This document shows, in pieces, positions 1-8,701 of a stretch of DNA of 33,446 nt. Source of the stretch: Rhodospirillales bacterium (lineage in GTDB: Bacteria; Pseudomonadota; Alphaproteobacteria; Rhodospirillales; Casp-alpha2). Position numbers and translations under genes: made by a program. The notes under the pieces were generated by a model. The model searched no databases. It worked only from the letters and a program-made list of their open reading frames with translations, and was not told the DNA's origin. The DNA is taken from the NCBI GenBank assembly GCA_021775105.1, contig JAJFIJ010000346.1:1-33446 (forward strand), in the 5' to 3' direction. Each line of letters opens with the position of its first letter. Position 1 is the first letter of the stretch.

Positions 1-632
1 TCATCCTGCGAATTCGCTACGGCCTCCATCTGGGGTCCATGAAGCAGATCCTCATCTGTGATGGGTTGATCTGCTTTCTTTTCTTTTTTCGCGGTCTGGG
101 CCTGTTTTATACCTTCAATTTCACTGCCAAAGGCAGCAACCAGCCCATCGATTTTTTCCTCAATATCTTTAAGTGCCTTGACAACCTTTGTTATGCGCTG
201 CCCGGTGATGTCCTGAAATCCACACGCTTCATAAATAGATGAAGTCGCTTGCGTCAATTTGTCGGAAACTTCGCTACTGACATCGCCCATCACGGATTCA
301 ACAATTTCCGTCGCATCCATAATCGTGTTTGTCGCAATTTCAGTCGCCTGAACGATCGCATCCAGTTCATCCGCTGCGGTTGGCAGATAGTCGTCCTTCA
401 CTTCATCAGGGCGAAGGGCTGCGATATCATCCTTAGCGTCGTGAATGAAGCGCCCCAGGGCTTCCAGTTCATTATAAATTTCAAGATCAGTCGCTGTCAG
501 ATCGCCCTTCATCGTAGACATAATGCTATCAACGACATCTGCTATTTCAGACACAGCAACGGTATCGCCATGCTGTTTACGGAGATCTTTCAGCTTTCTT
601 TCGATTTCTGGATCAACGTCACCCGCAGGCAT
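1..632 (-). CDS. cheZ: Protein phosphatase CheZ (partial, C-terminus beyond window)
   Basis: CheZ dephosphorylates CheY-P and so terminates the chemotaxis signal at the flagellar switch. The frame is open from an ATG at 632 to the left edge (210 codons and no stop), so the C-terminal end lies outside the window. The predicted protein is long-helical and carries the family signature GFQDITGQRI at residues 138-147. By analogy with enteric CheZ, D141 and Q145 are the catalytic pair of the D-x-x-x-Q motif. A purine-rich GGGAGAG lies just upstream of the start. The gene follows cheY on the same strand with a gap of about 48 bp, fitting co-transcription at the end of the fliL operon. The C-terminal CheY-binding helix cannot be assessed because it is cut off. 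Confidence 0.88.
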   Translation of the reverse strand, partial: MPAGDVDPEIERKLKDLRKQHGDTVAVSEIADVVDSIMSTMKGDLTATDLEIYNELEALGRFIHDAKDDIAALRPDEVKDDYLPTAADELDAIVQATEIATNTIMDATEIVESVMGDVSSEVSDKLTQATSSIYEACGFQDITGQRITKVVKALKDIEEKIDGLVAAFGSEIEGIKQAQTAKKEKKADQPITDEDLLHGPQMEAVANSQD

Positions 633-680
633 TCCGCTCTCCCGAACATTCAATTGTCTTCATCCGGCCCTCCAGAAATT

Positions 681-1067
681 CTAGAATTCCCCCAGGACAC
701 TCATCATCTTGGTTTTCAGCGTCTCCGCATTGAACGGTTTGACAATATAGTTCGAAACGCCCGCCTGTTTGGCTGCAATCACATTTTCGGATTTGCTCTC
801 TGCCGTAATCATGATGAATGGCAAATGCTTCAAACTATCGTCGGATCGAACTTCGCGCAAAAGCTGAATTCCGGTCATTGGTTCCATATTCCAATCTGAA
901 ATGACAAAATCAAATTTCTGCTGGCGGAGTTTTTGCAGTGCCATTGAACCATCTGTCGCTTCTTCGATGTTATGAAAGTCAAGTTGACGAAGGAGATTGC
1001 GCAAAATTCTGAGCATCGTTTTGTAATCATCTACAATCAGAATGGTCATGTTTTTATCGACAGCCAT
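681..1067 (-). CDS. cheY: Chemotaxis response regulator CheY
   Basis: This is a single-domain receiver of 128 aa, the normal CheY length. The acidic pocket is D13/D14, the phosphoacceptor is D58 (in ISDWNMEPM), and the conserved switch residues are T88 and K110 (in VKPFN). No output domain is present. When phosphorylated, CheY binds FliM and changes motor rotation. A GGGG-containing ribosome site precedes the ATG. It sits between motE and cheZ on the minus strand, so receiver, phosphatase and its target FliM are all encoded within about 3.7 kb. The 213-bp gap upstream, before motE ends, could hold a separate promoter, but I see no convincing one. Confidence 0.95.
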   Translation of the reverse strand: MAVDKNMTILIVDDYKTMLRILRNLLRQLDFHNIEEATDGSMALQKLRQQKFDFVISDWNMEPMTGIQLLREVRSDDSLKHLPFIMITAESKSENVIAAKQAGVSNYIVKPFNAETLKTKMMSVLGEF

Positions 1068-1280
1068 TTAGCACCCCATTTCCCGAAATTATCAAAATAC
1101 TTCCCCGTCTGGCGATCACAATTTCAATCTCTGGGGAAACTATTCCACAACCAAACATTCAAACGTACATATCCATCTACATTGAGGATAGAACACTGGA
1201 ATCACTCATTTCTTCACTTTTACAACGTGTTAACCGGTCTCAACAAGGATTATCCCGTGTCAATATATTTCAGTTCTTCG

Positions 1281-1997
1281 CTAACCCCCGATTTGATCTT
1301 CAGTTGCAGGCAATTGGCGCATCTGACGCAACTCCACGGTCATCTCTCGCGCCTTTTCCGGGTCCATTTTCGCCATGATTGGTGCAAGTTTACGCTCTTT
1401 CATACGTTCGGCCACTTCAAGCAGGGTCTCCAACTCCAGATTTTCAAAAATCCGGGCGGCATCTTTAGGTTTCATGTTTTCGTAAATTTTGACCAAACTT
1501 AATAACTTGGCGTCCTGTTGGGCATCAAACTTCTGAATCAGGCCATCGATAGTTTCGCGAAGGGTTTGAAGTTCAATAATTTTTTTATCAATTCGTACTT
1601 CTGCCGCAGACAAGAGCCCGACACGCATCTCCATTTCCCGCTCCCTTGTTTCCAGCACCTTACGTCGGGCGGATAATTGCTGCAGCAATTCAATCTCAGT
1701 TGGTGTCAACAATGTCGGGTCGGTAGTGACCAGTAACGCGGTCGCGTCCTGTTCTTCTGTCTCACTTTCTCCTGAGATACTCTCTTGCTCGGTTTCATTG
1801 GGCACTGCGGCTTCCTGTTGCGCAGCTGTTTCCGACGCCGGTTCGGACGCCGTTTGCGCCTCTGCACTCGAAATTTCAATTGCCGGAGAGTTCAATTGTT
1901 CAATTCCGTCACGAATACTGTCGATCTTCACCGTCAGCATCATCACCGCAAAGAAAATCGTGACCGGTAGAAAACGGATTTTTGACAAAAATTTCAT
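1281..1997 (-). CDS. motE: MotE-like flagellar protein with MgtE N-terminal-type domain
   Basis: The protein is 238 aa. Residues about 8-24 are a hydrophobic signal or anchor segment. A low-complexity Ala/Glu/Thr-rich region follows (about 40-95), then a coiled-coil-like stretch (about 105-150). Residues about 155-215 resemble the MgtE intracellular N domain (KPKDAARIFENL, MDPEKAREM). In Sinorhizobium meliloti MotE is a periplasmic chaperone for the stator-associated protein MotC. Proteins of this architecture are commonly encoded next to fliM in Alphaproteobacteria. The gene lies between the DUF6468 gene and cheY on the same strand. A magnesium transporter is ruled out because the transmembrane channel domain is absent. 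The exact role here is inferred. Confidence 0.75.
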   Translation of the reverse strand: MKFLSKIRFLPVTIFFAVMMLTVKIDSIRDGIEQLNSPAIEISSAEAQTASEPASETAAQQEAAVPNETEQESISGESETEEQDATALLVTTDPTLLTPTEIELLQQLSARRKVLETREREMEMRVGLLSAAEVRIDKKIIELQTLRETIDGLIQKFDAQQDAKLLSLVKIYENMKPKDAARIFENLELETLLEVAERMKERKLAPIMAKMDPEKAREMTVELRQMRQLPATEDQIGG

Positions 1998-2029
1998 GGC
2001 TCTATATCTCTGCTGTCATCTTTCATCAA

Positions 2030-2554
2030 TCATTCGGCTGAACGTAGGGCTCTTAACAGCTCTCTTTCCGCTTCTGATACATTTTGATCGTCCTCCGGTA
2101 CTGATCGATCCATCGGATCTGCCTTCAGTGCCGGTCGTTCTGGTAGGGGTTCTGTGGAAGCTTTTGGCTTGACGCCTTCAGGAATTGGCGGGGTCGCAGA
2201 CGCTGTTGTCTGAGCCGCCGGTGCAGGACTAACCCCTGCTTCGTCTCTGGCCGCGCGAACAGCGACTTCCAGGCGGTCAGCCGCAGTTCCGCCACGTTCT
2301 GACAGGAAAACCAGATCATCCCGCAATGCCTCAGCCTTTTTCATGCTGTCCTGAAGGGTTTCGACATTGATTTTCAGCCGGGCAATACTCTCTTCAGCAC
2401 GATCCGTCGCCGAATGAAAATTCAGCGCCATTTTCTCAAGTTCACCCTTGTCCTGACGCAGATGACCGAGCCGTTTGTTCAACTGCCACGCATACCCAAT
2501 AGTAATCACCAGCAAAACAGCGACCAGGATATCAAGAAACAACGCAATCGGCAT
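2030..2554 (-). CDS. DUF6468-type membrane-anchored flagellar operon protein
   Basis: This 174-aa protein has one N-terminal transmembrane helix (about residues 4-24). It continues as a charged, probably coiled-coil segment (about 28-105; LNKRLGHLRQDKGELEKM) and ends in a Pro/Ala/Glu-rich tail. I recognise it as the DUF6468 family, which is regularly found between fliM and motE in Rhodospirillales; no biochemical function is established for it. A GGGGAT ribosome site precedes the ATG. It starts 48 bp after fliM ends and is followed by motE 32 bp later, so it is almost certainly in the fliL-fliM operon. A stator or C-ring accessory role is a guess from context. Confidence 0.7.
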   Translation of the reverse strand: MPIALFLDILVAVLLVITIGYAWQLNKRLGHLRQDKGELEKMALNFHSATDRAEESIARLKINVETLQDSMKKAEALRDDLVFLSERGGTAADRLEVAVRAARDEAGVSPAPAAQTTASATPPIPEGVKPKASTEPLPERPALKADPMDRSVPEDDQNVSEAERELLRALRSAE

Positions 2555-2602
2555 TTTTATCCCCTGCGCCCGTTTTTGAAAGGTAGTAATATCAAGATCA
2601 TA

Positions 2603-3733
2603 TCAGGCCTTTGGCACTTTCTGTACGCGGCCCTCAATCTTGACTGCGATATTGTCACCTTTTCGGCCCATACGGCCAGAATACATGGGTATCTCACCAC
2701 AATTCAGACGAATAACCGAATCCGGTGTTGCACTCAGCATGATCCGTGAACCGACTTGCAAATCAAATACATCACTCAGACGCATGGTTTGCGTGTCGAC
2801 GACAGCTTCCAGATCTACTTCCGTCATCCATAATTCTTCCGCAAGGTGGGTTTCCCAAATTGAATCCCTGCCAAATTTTTCCCCCATGAACATCTGCAAC
2901 AGAAGTTCACGAACCGGTTCCAGTGTTGCATAAGGCAACAATAATTCCAGCCGCCCGCCACGATCTTCCATATCGATACGCAGACGGGTTACGATAGCCG
3001 CGTTGGACGGTCGCGAAATGGTTGCAAAACGCGGGTTAGTCTCCAGTCTGTCGAAACGGAACGTCACCGGGCTTAGAGGTTCAAACGCGGCACTTAGATC
3101 CGTCAGCATTACATGGACCATCCGTTCGACGAGGCTGCGTTCAATCGTCGTATATGGCCGACCCTCAATGCGCATCGCAGCAGTCCCGCGACGTCCACCA
3201 AGCAACACGTCAACAATGGAATAAATGAGCGACGAATCGACCGTAATCAGTCCATAATTATCCCATTCCTCAGCCTTGAATACGCTCAGCATGGCCGGTA
3301 GCGGTATCGAATTCAGGTAATCGCCAAACCGGATTGAAGCAATATTATCGAGAGAGACTTCAACGTTGTCAGAAGTAAAATTACGTAGCGACGTCGACAT
3401 CAACCGTACCAGGCGATCAAACACAACCTCAAGCATCGGCAGACGTTCATAGGAAACAAGGGCACTGGAGAGAATTGCCTGAATGCCGGATTTCTGGCTA
3501 TCGTCTTCATGCTCGTCATCAAACCCGAGCAGACTGTCGATTTCATCCTGATTCAGAACCCGGGTAGATTCTCTGGCGGGCGCGCTGCCGTCATCATCCG
3601 GAGAATCATCATCCCCCATCATGGCTTCCCATTCGGCGGCGAGATCATCCTGATCTTCGTCCTCTTCGCCGAGAGATGCTTCCCATTCGGCGGCGAGTGC
3701 GTCTTGCTCTTCGTCTTCGCCAGGACTCGTCAT
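2603..3733 (-). CDS. fliM: Flagellar motor switch protein FliM
   Basis: FliM forms the middle of the C-ring and binds CheY-P. The CheY-P-binding peptide EIDSLLG is present, followed by the CheC-like middle domain and a C-terminal SpoA/FliN-like domain (about residues 295-376; DVFDLQVGSRIML). I start at the ATG at 3733 (376 aa), which gives MTSPGEDEEQ. A longer frame to 3823 would overlap fliL by about 60 bp, whereas this start leaves a 28-bp gap. Unusually, about 60 acidic residues precede EIDSLLG, including two copies of an 18-residue LAAEWEA repeat. In enteric FliM the CheY-binding peptide is at the extreme N-terminus. Confidence 0.95.
   Translation of the reverse strand: MTSPGEDEEQDALAAEWEASLGEEDEDQDDLAAEWEAMMGDDDSPDDDGSAPARESTRVLNQDEIDSLLGFDDEHEDDSQKSGIQAILSSALVSYERLPMLEVVFDRLVRLMSTSLRNFTSDNVEVSLDNIASIRFGDYLNSIPLPAMLSVFKAEEWDNYGLITVDSSLIYSIVDVLLGGRRGTAAMRIEGRPYTTIERSLVERMVHVMLTDLSAAFEPLSPVTFRFDRLETNPRFATISRPSNAAIVTRLRIDMEDRGGRLELLLPYATLEPVRELLLQMFMGEKFGRDSIWETHLAEELWMTEVDLEAVVDTQTMRLSDVFDLQVGSRIMLSATPDSVIRLNCGEIPMYSGRMGRKGDNIAVKIEGRVQKVPKA
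3624..3697 (-). repeat. 54-bp direct repeat in the 5' end of fliM
   Basis: The 20-base block gcttcccattcggcggcgag occurs at 3624 and again at 3678, exactly 54 bp apart. It encodes the two LAAEWEA units of the acidic FliM N-terminal extension. The repeat is in frame and looks like a small tandem duplication. Confidence 0.85.
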
Positions 3734-3761
3734 AAACTTGTGACCCTTTATTGCCTCGTCA

Positions 3762-4301
3762 TCACTGAACCAGCATTTCCTTAAATAATACGTCTCTGAT
3801 TTCGGCGGGCGCGCTTGCCGCACTCACCCTGCGCAACAATTCTTCGCGAAGTCTGTACATTCCGGCCGACCCCTTGAGATCATCAATCCTGAGTTCTCGC
3901 AGATAGGTTTGAAAATTATCAATAATTCTTGGCATCACGCTTTCAATTCGAGGAATATCTTCGGCTTTTGCCAATTCCAAACTCACTCTGATTTTCAGGA
4001 AACTCGATTTTCGGCCTCCCGTGTTCAGGTTCACCAGCATGTCTTCCAAATCATAAAATACGCCTACGCCCTCTACCTGTTCACCTTCATCACCCTCAGC
4101 AGGCGCACCGCCGCCGGTAATCATGGCAATCACCGGGTCCATGAGACCTGTAAAATACGCGCCAGCAACTCCACCGACGATAAGAAGCAATATCAGGCCG
4201 ATAATGATGAACAGCTTCTTCTTGCTACCTTTTCCGGACGGCTCTCCACCTTCTCCGGCTTCACCTTCGCCTTCGGCTTCTTCCTGCTCTTCTTCGGCCA
4301 T
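3762..4301 (-). CDS. fliL: Flagellar basal body-associated protein FliL
   Basis: FliL is an inner-membrane protein that surrounds the stator and supports torque. This 179-aa copy has an acidic Glu/Gly-rich cytoplasmic N-terminus (1-27) and one transmembrane helix (about 29-51). A Gly/Glu-rich linker leads to a periplasmic SPFH-like FliL domain (about 80-179; DLEDMLVNLNTGG, FLKIRVSLEL). It is the first gene of the minus-strand operon fliL-fliM-DUF6468-motE-cheY-cheZ and is divergent from flgF. The ribosome site is only weakly visible (GAAAG). Confidence 0.92.
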   Translation of the reverse strand: MAEEEQEEAEGEGEAGEGGEPSGKGSKKKLFIIIGLILLLIVGGVAGAYFTGLMDPVIAMITGGGAPAEGDEGEQVEGVGVFYDLEDMLVNLNTGGRKSSFLKIRVSLELAKAEDIPRIESVMPRIIDNFQTYLRELRIDDLKGSAGMYRLREELLRRVSAASAPAEIRDVLFKEMLVQ

Positions 4302-4686
4302 GCTTTGCTTTCAGACCACAATCAAGGACCGGAAATCCGGCATCCTCTTGTTTGAACATACATCGCCTTGGTTAACAACTCATTGAAAATCCAAGTTGAC
4401 GTCACTGGTTTGGTGCACTTTTCGTCTCTCGCGTGCTTTGCGAATCACAGACTACCAAATCCGATGAAACCGGGGCAACAACTGCTATGCGTAAATCTCA
4501 AATTGTTAGTTGTACAATCAAGAAAAAACTGCCGGGTCAAAATTCCCTTTGCCCGGTTCAGCAGCTCCAAACAAATCCACACCATATCCATTAAGGTATT
4601 GTTTTAAATAATTTTTACGTGTTGGCACGGGACATGCATATATCTGGTCGGGACTTGGTGAATTATACCGACAGGACAGTGATACA
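4302..4686. other. Divergent intergenic region between fliL and flgF
   Basis: This 385-bp stretch has no credible gene. It holds the sigma-54-type promoter of flgF (4622-4639), a GC-rich inverted pair (CCGGG at 4532, CCCGG at 4551) that may be an enhancer site, and a small imperfect palindrome (CCGGAAATCCGG, 4329-4340) 28 bp before the fliL start. I could not identify a convincing promoter for fliL on the minus strand. Confidence 0.6.
4622..4639 (+). promoter_or_regulatory. Sigma-54-type promoter of flgF-flgG-flgA-flgH
   Basis: The sequence TTGGCACGGGACATGCAT has the -24 element TGGCACG and the -12 GC dinucleotide with the diagnostic 10 bases between GG (4624-4625) and GC (4636-4637). The only deviation in the core is ATGCA instead of TTGCA. 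The predicted start near 4648 leaves a leader of about 38 nt before flgF. Sigma-54 control with the activator FlbD is known for this gene class in Caulobacter. Confidence 0.8.
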
Positions 4687-5424
4687 ATGGAATCAGCAAC
4701 TTACATAGCTCTCTCCAGACAGGGCGGATTAAGGCGTCAGCTGGATGTTGTCGCTAACAATCTGGCGAATATGAACACATCTGGCTTCAAGGGCGAGAAG
4801 ATGATGTTTGTCGAACATCTCGTTAACTCCAAGGGCGGGTATCGTCCAATAGGTGAGAAACAGGCCTATGTTCGAGATATTGCCACCATGCGTGATTTTA
4901 GTGAAGGACCATTGGAACAGACAGGAAACCCTCTTGATCTGGCTATCAGTGGAGAAGGTTATTTCACCATTCAGACCGATCAAGGCAATCGTTATTCGCG
5001 AAACGGTCACTTCGAACTGGATGAGGCAGGGCAGCTTGTTACCAAATCTGGCGATCCGGTTCTGGCCGAAGGCGGCAGCCCGGTATTTTTTGCCCCTGGG
5101 GATACCAAGATCGCCATAGGCCGGGATGGCACCATTTCCACCCAGAACGGTGATCTTGGCAAACTGGCAGTCGTCAAATTTGCCAACGAGCAGGAACTGA
5201 GGCCAGGTGCCGGTGGCCTGATGGCAACTGAAACGACGCCTGACGCTGTCGAAAACCCGAACATCCAGCAGGGTATGTTGGAGGGATCGAACGTACTTCC
5301 GATCGTGGAGATGTCACACATGATCAAAGTACATCGTACATACGACGGGGTAAAAAATTTCCTCGAACGTGAAGATGAACGCATGCGCAAAATGATTCGC
5401 GACCTGGCGCAGGTCACGGCTTAA
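4687..5424 (+). CDS. flgF: Flagellar basal-body rod protein FlgF
   Basis: FlgF forms part of the proximal rod. The 245-aa protein has the N-terminal rod/hook/axial motif (QLDVVANNLANMNTSGFKGE), a central FlgF/G core (DLAISGEGYFTIQT) and the conserved C-terminal axial helix region (MSHMIKVHRTYDGVKNFL). An AGGACAG ribosome site lies upstream of the ATG. It is first in the plus-strand operon flgF-flgG-flgA-flgH. The length is normal, with no inserted variable domain, in contrast to flgE and flgL in the same window. Confidence 0.95.
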   Translation: MESATYIALSRQGGLRRQLDVVANNLANMNTSGFKGEKMMFVEHLVNSKGGYRPIGEKQAYVRDIATMRDFSEGPLEQTGNPLDLAISGEGYFTIQTDQGNRYSRNGHFELDEAGQLVTKSGDPVLAEGGSPVFFAPGDTKIAIGRDGTISTQNGDLGKLAVVKFANEQELRPGAGGLMATETTPDAVENPNIQQGMLEGSNVLPIVEMSHMIKVHRTYDGVKNFLEREDERMRKMIRDLAQVTA

Positions 5425-5479
5425 CGGGTTGGGTATAAAAAAATCAGACAATGCCCAAAATTTAAAAAGGACGGGAAAA

Positions 5480-6265
5480 ATGAGATCACTAGATATCGCG
5501 GCAACTGGAATGTTGGCCCAGCAACGAAATGTCGAGGTTGTATCGAACAACCTGGCAAACATGAACACAACGGCCTTCATGCGCCGCCGGACGGAATTTC
5601 ACGATTTAATCTATCAAGACCTGCGTCGTGTCGGTACCACCTCTTCAGATGCCGGAACGATAGTTCCCTCTGGTGTGCAGGTCGGCTTGGGTGTCAAACT
5701 GGCCGCCGTTTACCGCATTCACGAACAAGGCAATCTGACGGCGACGGACAATACCTTCGATCTGGCCGTTCAGGGCAAAGGGTTTTTTCAAATTACCCAG
5801 CCTACGGGCGAAACAGCCTACACCCGGGATGGAACGTTTCAACTCAACGCGAGTGGACAAGTCGTAACCCATGACGGGTACACAGTTCAGCCGGGCATTA
5901 CCGTTCCAAGCAACGCCATTGATGTAACCATCTACAATTCCGGTCAGGTACAGGTCAAGGTTGAAGGTACCGCTGCGCTGGCGACAGTCGGACAAATTCA
6001 GATTTCGACTTTTCCCAATGAAGCAGGTCTCGAATCCATTGGCAATAACCTGTATCTGGAAACACCTGCGTCTGGATCAGCATCGTCAGGCAATCCTGCT
6101 GCGGTTGGCTTCGGTTCGATCCTTCAGGGATTTCTTGAAACATCCAACGTCAATGCTGTCGAAGAGGTTTCGAATCTGATTTCCGCCCAGCGCGCCTACG
6201 AAATGAATTCGAAGGTTATCCAGACATCGGACGAAATGCTCGGCACACTGACGCAACTCCGCTAG
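5480..6265 (+). CDS. flgG: Flagellar basal-body rod protein FlgG (distal rod)
   Basis: FlgG builds the distal rod. I start at the ATG at 5480 (261 aa, the usual FlgG length), preceded by AAGGACGGG; an upstream in-frame ATG at 5429 would add 17 atypical residues. Motifs seen are MRSLDIAATGMLAQQ, VVSNNLANMNTTAF at the N-terminus, DLAVQGKGFFQI in the core and EEVSNLISAQRAYEMNSKVI at the C-terminus. It follows flgF after 55 bp and precedes flgA by 11 bp. Confidence 0.97.
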   Translation: MRSLDIAATGMLAQQRNVEVVSNNLANMNTTAFMRRRTEFHDLIYQDLRRVGTTSSDAGTIVPSGVQVGLGVKLAAVYRIHEQGNLTATDNTFDLAVQGKGFFQITQPTGETAYTRDGTFQLNASGQVVTHDGYTVQPGITVPSNAIDVTIYNSGQVQVKVEGTAALATVGQIQISTFPNEAGLESIGNNLYLETPASGSASSGNPAAVGFGSILQGFLETSNVNAVEEVSNLISAQRAYEMNSKVIQTSDEMLGTLTQLR

Positions 6266-6276
6266 GAGGAATTGAG

Positions 6277-7272
6277 ATGTTACACAGAATTCTCACCATC
6301 GGCCTTACAATTCTGGCTCTTTCGACAACTATAGCCGTCGGGGCGGGTCAGGAAAAAGGCGTACAGAACCTTGGTGACCAGGCACCGGTGACCTTGCAGG
6401 AATCGGTTCGACTGGATGGCAAAATCGTCTATCTGGGTGATTTGTTCATGAATATAGGGGACAAAGCAAAGATTGCCGTCGCCTACACACCCGAACCCGG
6501 GAAACGTACCATTTTTGATGCAAACTGGTTGTCACGAATAGCCCGTACCCATCGACTTAAATGGCGGCCTATGAGTCGCTATGACCGGGTGGTTATTGAA
6601 CGCTCAAGTATCGTGATCAGCCGCGAACAGATAGCCGAGGAAGTATTGCAGGCCCTGATTGATCAAGGTGCCGAAGCGGATATGGAAGTGGAATTTTCCA
6701 ACCGTATGCTGCGTATGCATGTCGGTGGCGATGCTTTGGCCGTGGTCGGCGTTGAAGACAGCATTCTGGATGCACGAACCAACCGGTTTTCGGCGATCAT
6801 TCACGCCCCGGCAGGTGATCCCGGTGCAAAACGGATCAGAATCACCGGACGACTTCATCGGACCAGCGAGGTGCCAGTCCCTGCACGTCGGATCCTCAGC
6901 AGTGAAATCCTTCAAAAAGAAGATATTAAATGGATCAAGGTTCGGTCACGTCGATTGCAGAATGATGTCATTCTCAGTGATCTGGATTTGATCGGAAAAT
7001 CTCCACGCCGGGGCCTTCGTGCCGGACAGCCTATTCGCACCAGCGCCGTCCGTCGTCCCGTTCTGATAAAAAAGGGCAGTCTGGTTACGATCATCCTGAC
7101 CTCATCCAAAATGACGCTGACATCAAAAGGCAAGGCCAATTCAGCCGGCAGTGAAGGCGATCTTATTCAGGTCACCAACATACAAAGCAAAACCATAATA
7201 GAAGCCGAAGTTATTGGCGCTGGACGCGTTGCCGTTCGCCCGGCAGCCCAACTCGCCATGAACCAGCAATGA
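6277..7272 (+). CDS. flgA: P-ring assembly chaperone FlgA
   Basis: FlgA is the periplasmic chaperone for P-ring assembly by FlgI. The 331-aa protein has an N-terminal signal peptide (hydrophobic core about residues 5-22, ending near VGAG). The C-terminal half carries a SAF/ChapFlgA-type domain: VPVPARRILSSEILQKEDI, then GKSPRRGLRAGQPIRTSAV and a final beta-rich region. A strong AGGAGG ribosome site precedes the ATG. Its stop overlaps an ATG in the flgH frame (ATGA at 7269), but flgH probably starts further downstream. Confidence 0.92.
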   Translation: MLHRILTIGLTILALSTTIAVGAGQEKGVQNLGDQAPVTLQESVRLDGKIVYLGDLFMNIGDKAKIAVAYTPEPGKRTIFDANWLSRIARTHRLKWRPMSRYDRVVIERSSIVISREQIAEEVLQALIDQGAEADMEVEFSNRMLRMHVGGDALAVVGVEDSILDARTNRFSAIIHAPAGDPGAKRIRITGRLHRTSEVPVPARRILSSEILQKEDIKWIKVRSRRLQNDVILSDLDLIGKSPRRGLRAGQPIRTSAVRRPVLIKKGSLVTIILTSSKMTLTSKGKANSAGSEGDLIQVTNIQSKTIIEAEVIGAGRVAVRPAAQLAMNQQ

Positions 7273-7307
7273 TTACGTGTATGAATCACGTAACTATGGA
7301 GACAAAC

Positions 7308-8102
7308 ATGAAAAATACTATCCTTCATCACCCTCTGAAAAAGCTGGTATTAAATGCCACCGTTATCGCCGCTGCGACCGTAGCGTTAACCGGTTGCAAT
7401 TTGATGACCCGGCTTTCTGAAGTCGGTGAAAACCCAGTTATAAGCCAAATTCAAAACCCTCAGGTTCGCCCCGATTACAAACCGGTGAGCCTGCCAATGC
7501 CCGCACCAAGAATTGCAGAAGACAATCCGAATTCATTGTGGCGGGCTGGCGCGCGGGCTTTCTTCAAGGACCATCGAGCCAAGGAAGTCGGAGATCTCGT
7601 GACCGTCGTTATGGTCCTGGATGACAATGCTATTTTCAAAAATTCCACGGATCGTGATCGTGTAGACAGTGAAGATGTTGATGTGAATGACCTGCTGGGA
7701 TTGGAAAATGAATTGTCAAAGGTTCTGCCCGAGGGAGCTGGTGCAGCGGCAGGTGTATTTGACGGTCAGATCGCAAACTTCAACTCCACTCATTCGACAG
7801 ATGGTGACGGTACCATCGAGCGTTCAGAAGTATTAAGTCTGACGTTCGCCGCTGTTGTAACTCAAATTCTGCCTAACGGATCGCTGATTATCATGGGGCG
7901 GCAGGAGGTTCGGGTTAACGCTGAACTCCGCGAACTTATGGTAACTGGTGTAATCCGGCCCAGTGACATTGATTCAGACAACACAATTTCAGATGACGAT
8001 ATCGCTGAAATGCGCGTGGCTTATGGCGGGCGCGGCACCCTCAGCAGTCTCCAGAAACCCAGATGGGGTATGGAGATGTGGGACATTCTGTTCCCGTTCT
8101 AG
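7308..8102 (+). CDS. flgH: Flagellar L-ring lipoprotein FlgH
   Basis: FlgH forms the outer-membrane L-ring. I choose the ATG at 7308 (264 aa) because a GGAG lies 7 bases upstream and the result is a normal lipoprotein signal with lipobox LTGC, the acylated cysteine being residue 30. The ATG at 7269, overlapping the flgA stop, would add 13 polar residues before the signal. The conserved block DLVTVVMVLDDNAIFKN and the typical C-terminal end MWDILFPF are present. A strong terminator follows 30 bp after the stop, ending the operon. Confidence 0.94.
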   Translation: MKNTILHHPLKKLVLNATVIAAATVALTGCNLMTRLSEVGENPVISQIQNPQVRPDYKPVSLPMPAPRIAEDNPNSLWRAGARAFFKDHRAKEVGDLVTVVMVLDDNAIFKNSTDRDRVDSEDVDVNDLLGLENELSKVLPEGAGAAAGVFDGQIANFNSTHSTDGDGTIERSEVLSLTFAAVVTQILPNGSLIIMGRQEVRVNAELRELMVTGVIRPSDIDSDNTISDDDIAEMRVAYGGRGTLSSLQKPRWGMEMWDILFPF

Positions 8103-8132
8103 GTCGGTGAAAGCCGGATCTGGAAACCTTAA

Positions 8133-8163
8133 AGGCCGGTGCATCCGCACCGGCCTCTTTTTT
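8133..8163 (+). terminator. Rho-independent terminator after flgH
   Basis: A perfect 10-bp stem AGGCCGGTGC/GCACCGGCCT with the 4-base loop ATCC is followed by CTTTTTT. It closes the flgF-flgG-flgA-flgH operon. On the opposite strand the same stem is followed by only three T residues, so it may also slow transcription coming from dksA. Confidence 0.95.
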
Positions 8164-8284
8164 CGTTTACGTACTATTGAATTCGTGATCAAAAACGACG
8201 GGGGAATTCGCCAATACAGTCTGACTATTTTCGAATCAAATGTATGTTATAAATGTACGCACATTAGTGTCCAAAGTCAGAAAA

Positions 8285-8701
8285 TTAGTCGTCACGATGG
8301 GTTTTTTCCATCCGTTCGTGCCGCTCCTGGGCTTCCAGACTAAGTGTTGCAATAGGCCTGGCTTCCAGTCGGCGAATACTGATGGGTTCGGCAGTTTCTT
8401 CACAATATCCGTAGGACCCATTCTCAATTCTCGACAGCGCATCGTCGATCTTGTTGATCAATTTTCGCGCCCGGTCCCGGGTCCTGAGCTCCAACGAACG
8501 ATCCGTTTCGATAGACGCCCGATCCGCTATATCTGCTTCAACGGTCCCGCCTTCTTGTAACTGCTGAAGGGTATCGTTCGAGGCGGTTAAAAGATCGGCT
8601 TTCCATGCCAGAAGTTTCTGGCGGAAATGCTCTATCATGATCTCACTCATAAACTCTTCTTTGTCGGAAGGTTTGTAATCGGGGGGTAACGTAACAGTCA
8701 T
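8285..8701 (-). CDS. dksA: DksA/TraR-family RNA polymerase-binding regulator (one-cysteine type)
   Basis: DksA binds the RNA polymerase secondary channel and works with ppGpp. This 138-aa protein has the coiled-coil tip motif DIADRA (D57, D60, A62) and the C-terminal EARPIATLSLEAQERHE block. The four zinc-binding cysteines of enteric DksA are replaced by C100, T103, S121 and A124, so only one cysteine remains; one-cysteine DksA proteins are known in Alphaproteobacteria such as Rhodobacter. The start at 8701 is an ATG preceded by AGGG; an in-frame TTG at 8725 is less likely. It lies downstream of fliX on the same strand after 151 bp and is convergent with flgH. Confidence 0.9.
   Translation of the reverse strand: MTVTLPPDYKPSDKEEFMSEIMIEHFRQKLLAWKADLLTASNDTLQQLQEGGTVEADIADRASIETDRSLELRTRDRARKLINKIDDALSRIENGSYGYCEETAEPISIRRLEARPIATLSLEAQERHERMEKTHRDD

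Noticed and set aside
249-899. Long plus-strand reading frame opposite cheZ and cheY
   Set aside because: It lies antisense to two clearly recognised genes, has no ribosome site and no family resemblance.
7269-7307. flgH start overlapping the flgA stop (ATGA)
   Set aside because: The downstream ATG at 7308 has a good GGAG site and gives a normal lipoprotein signal.
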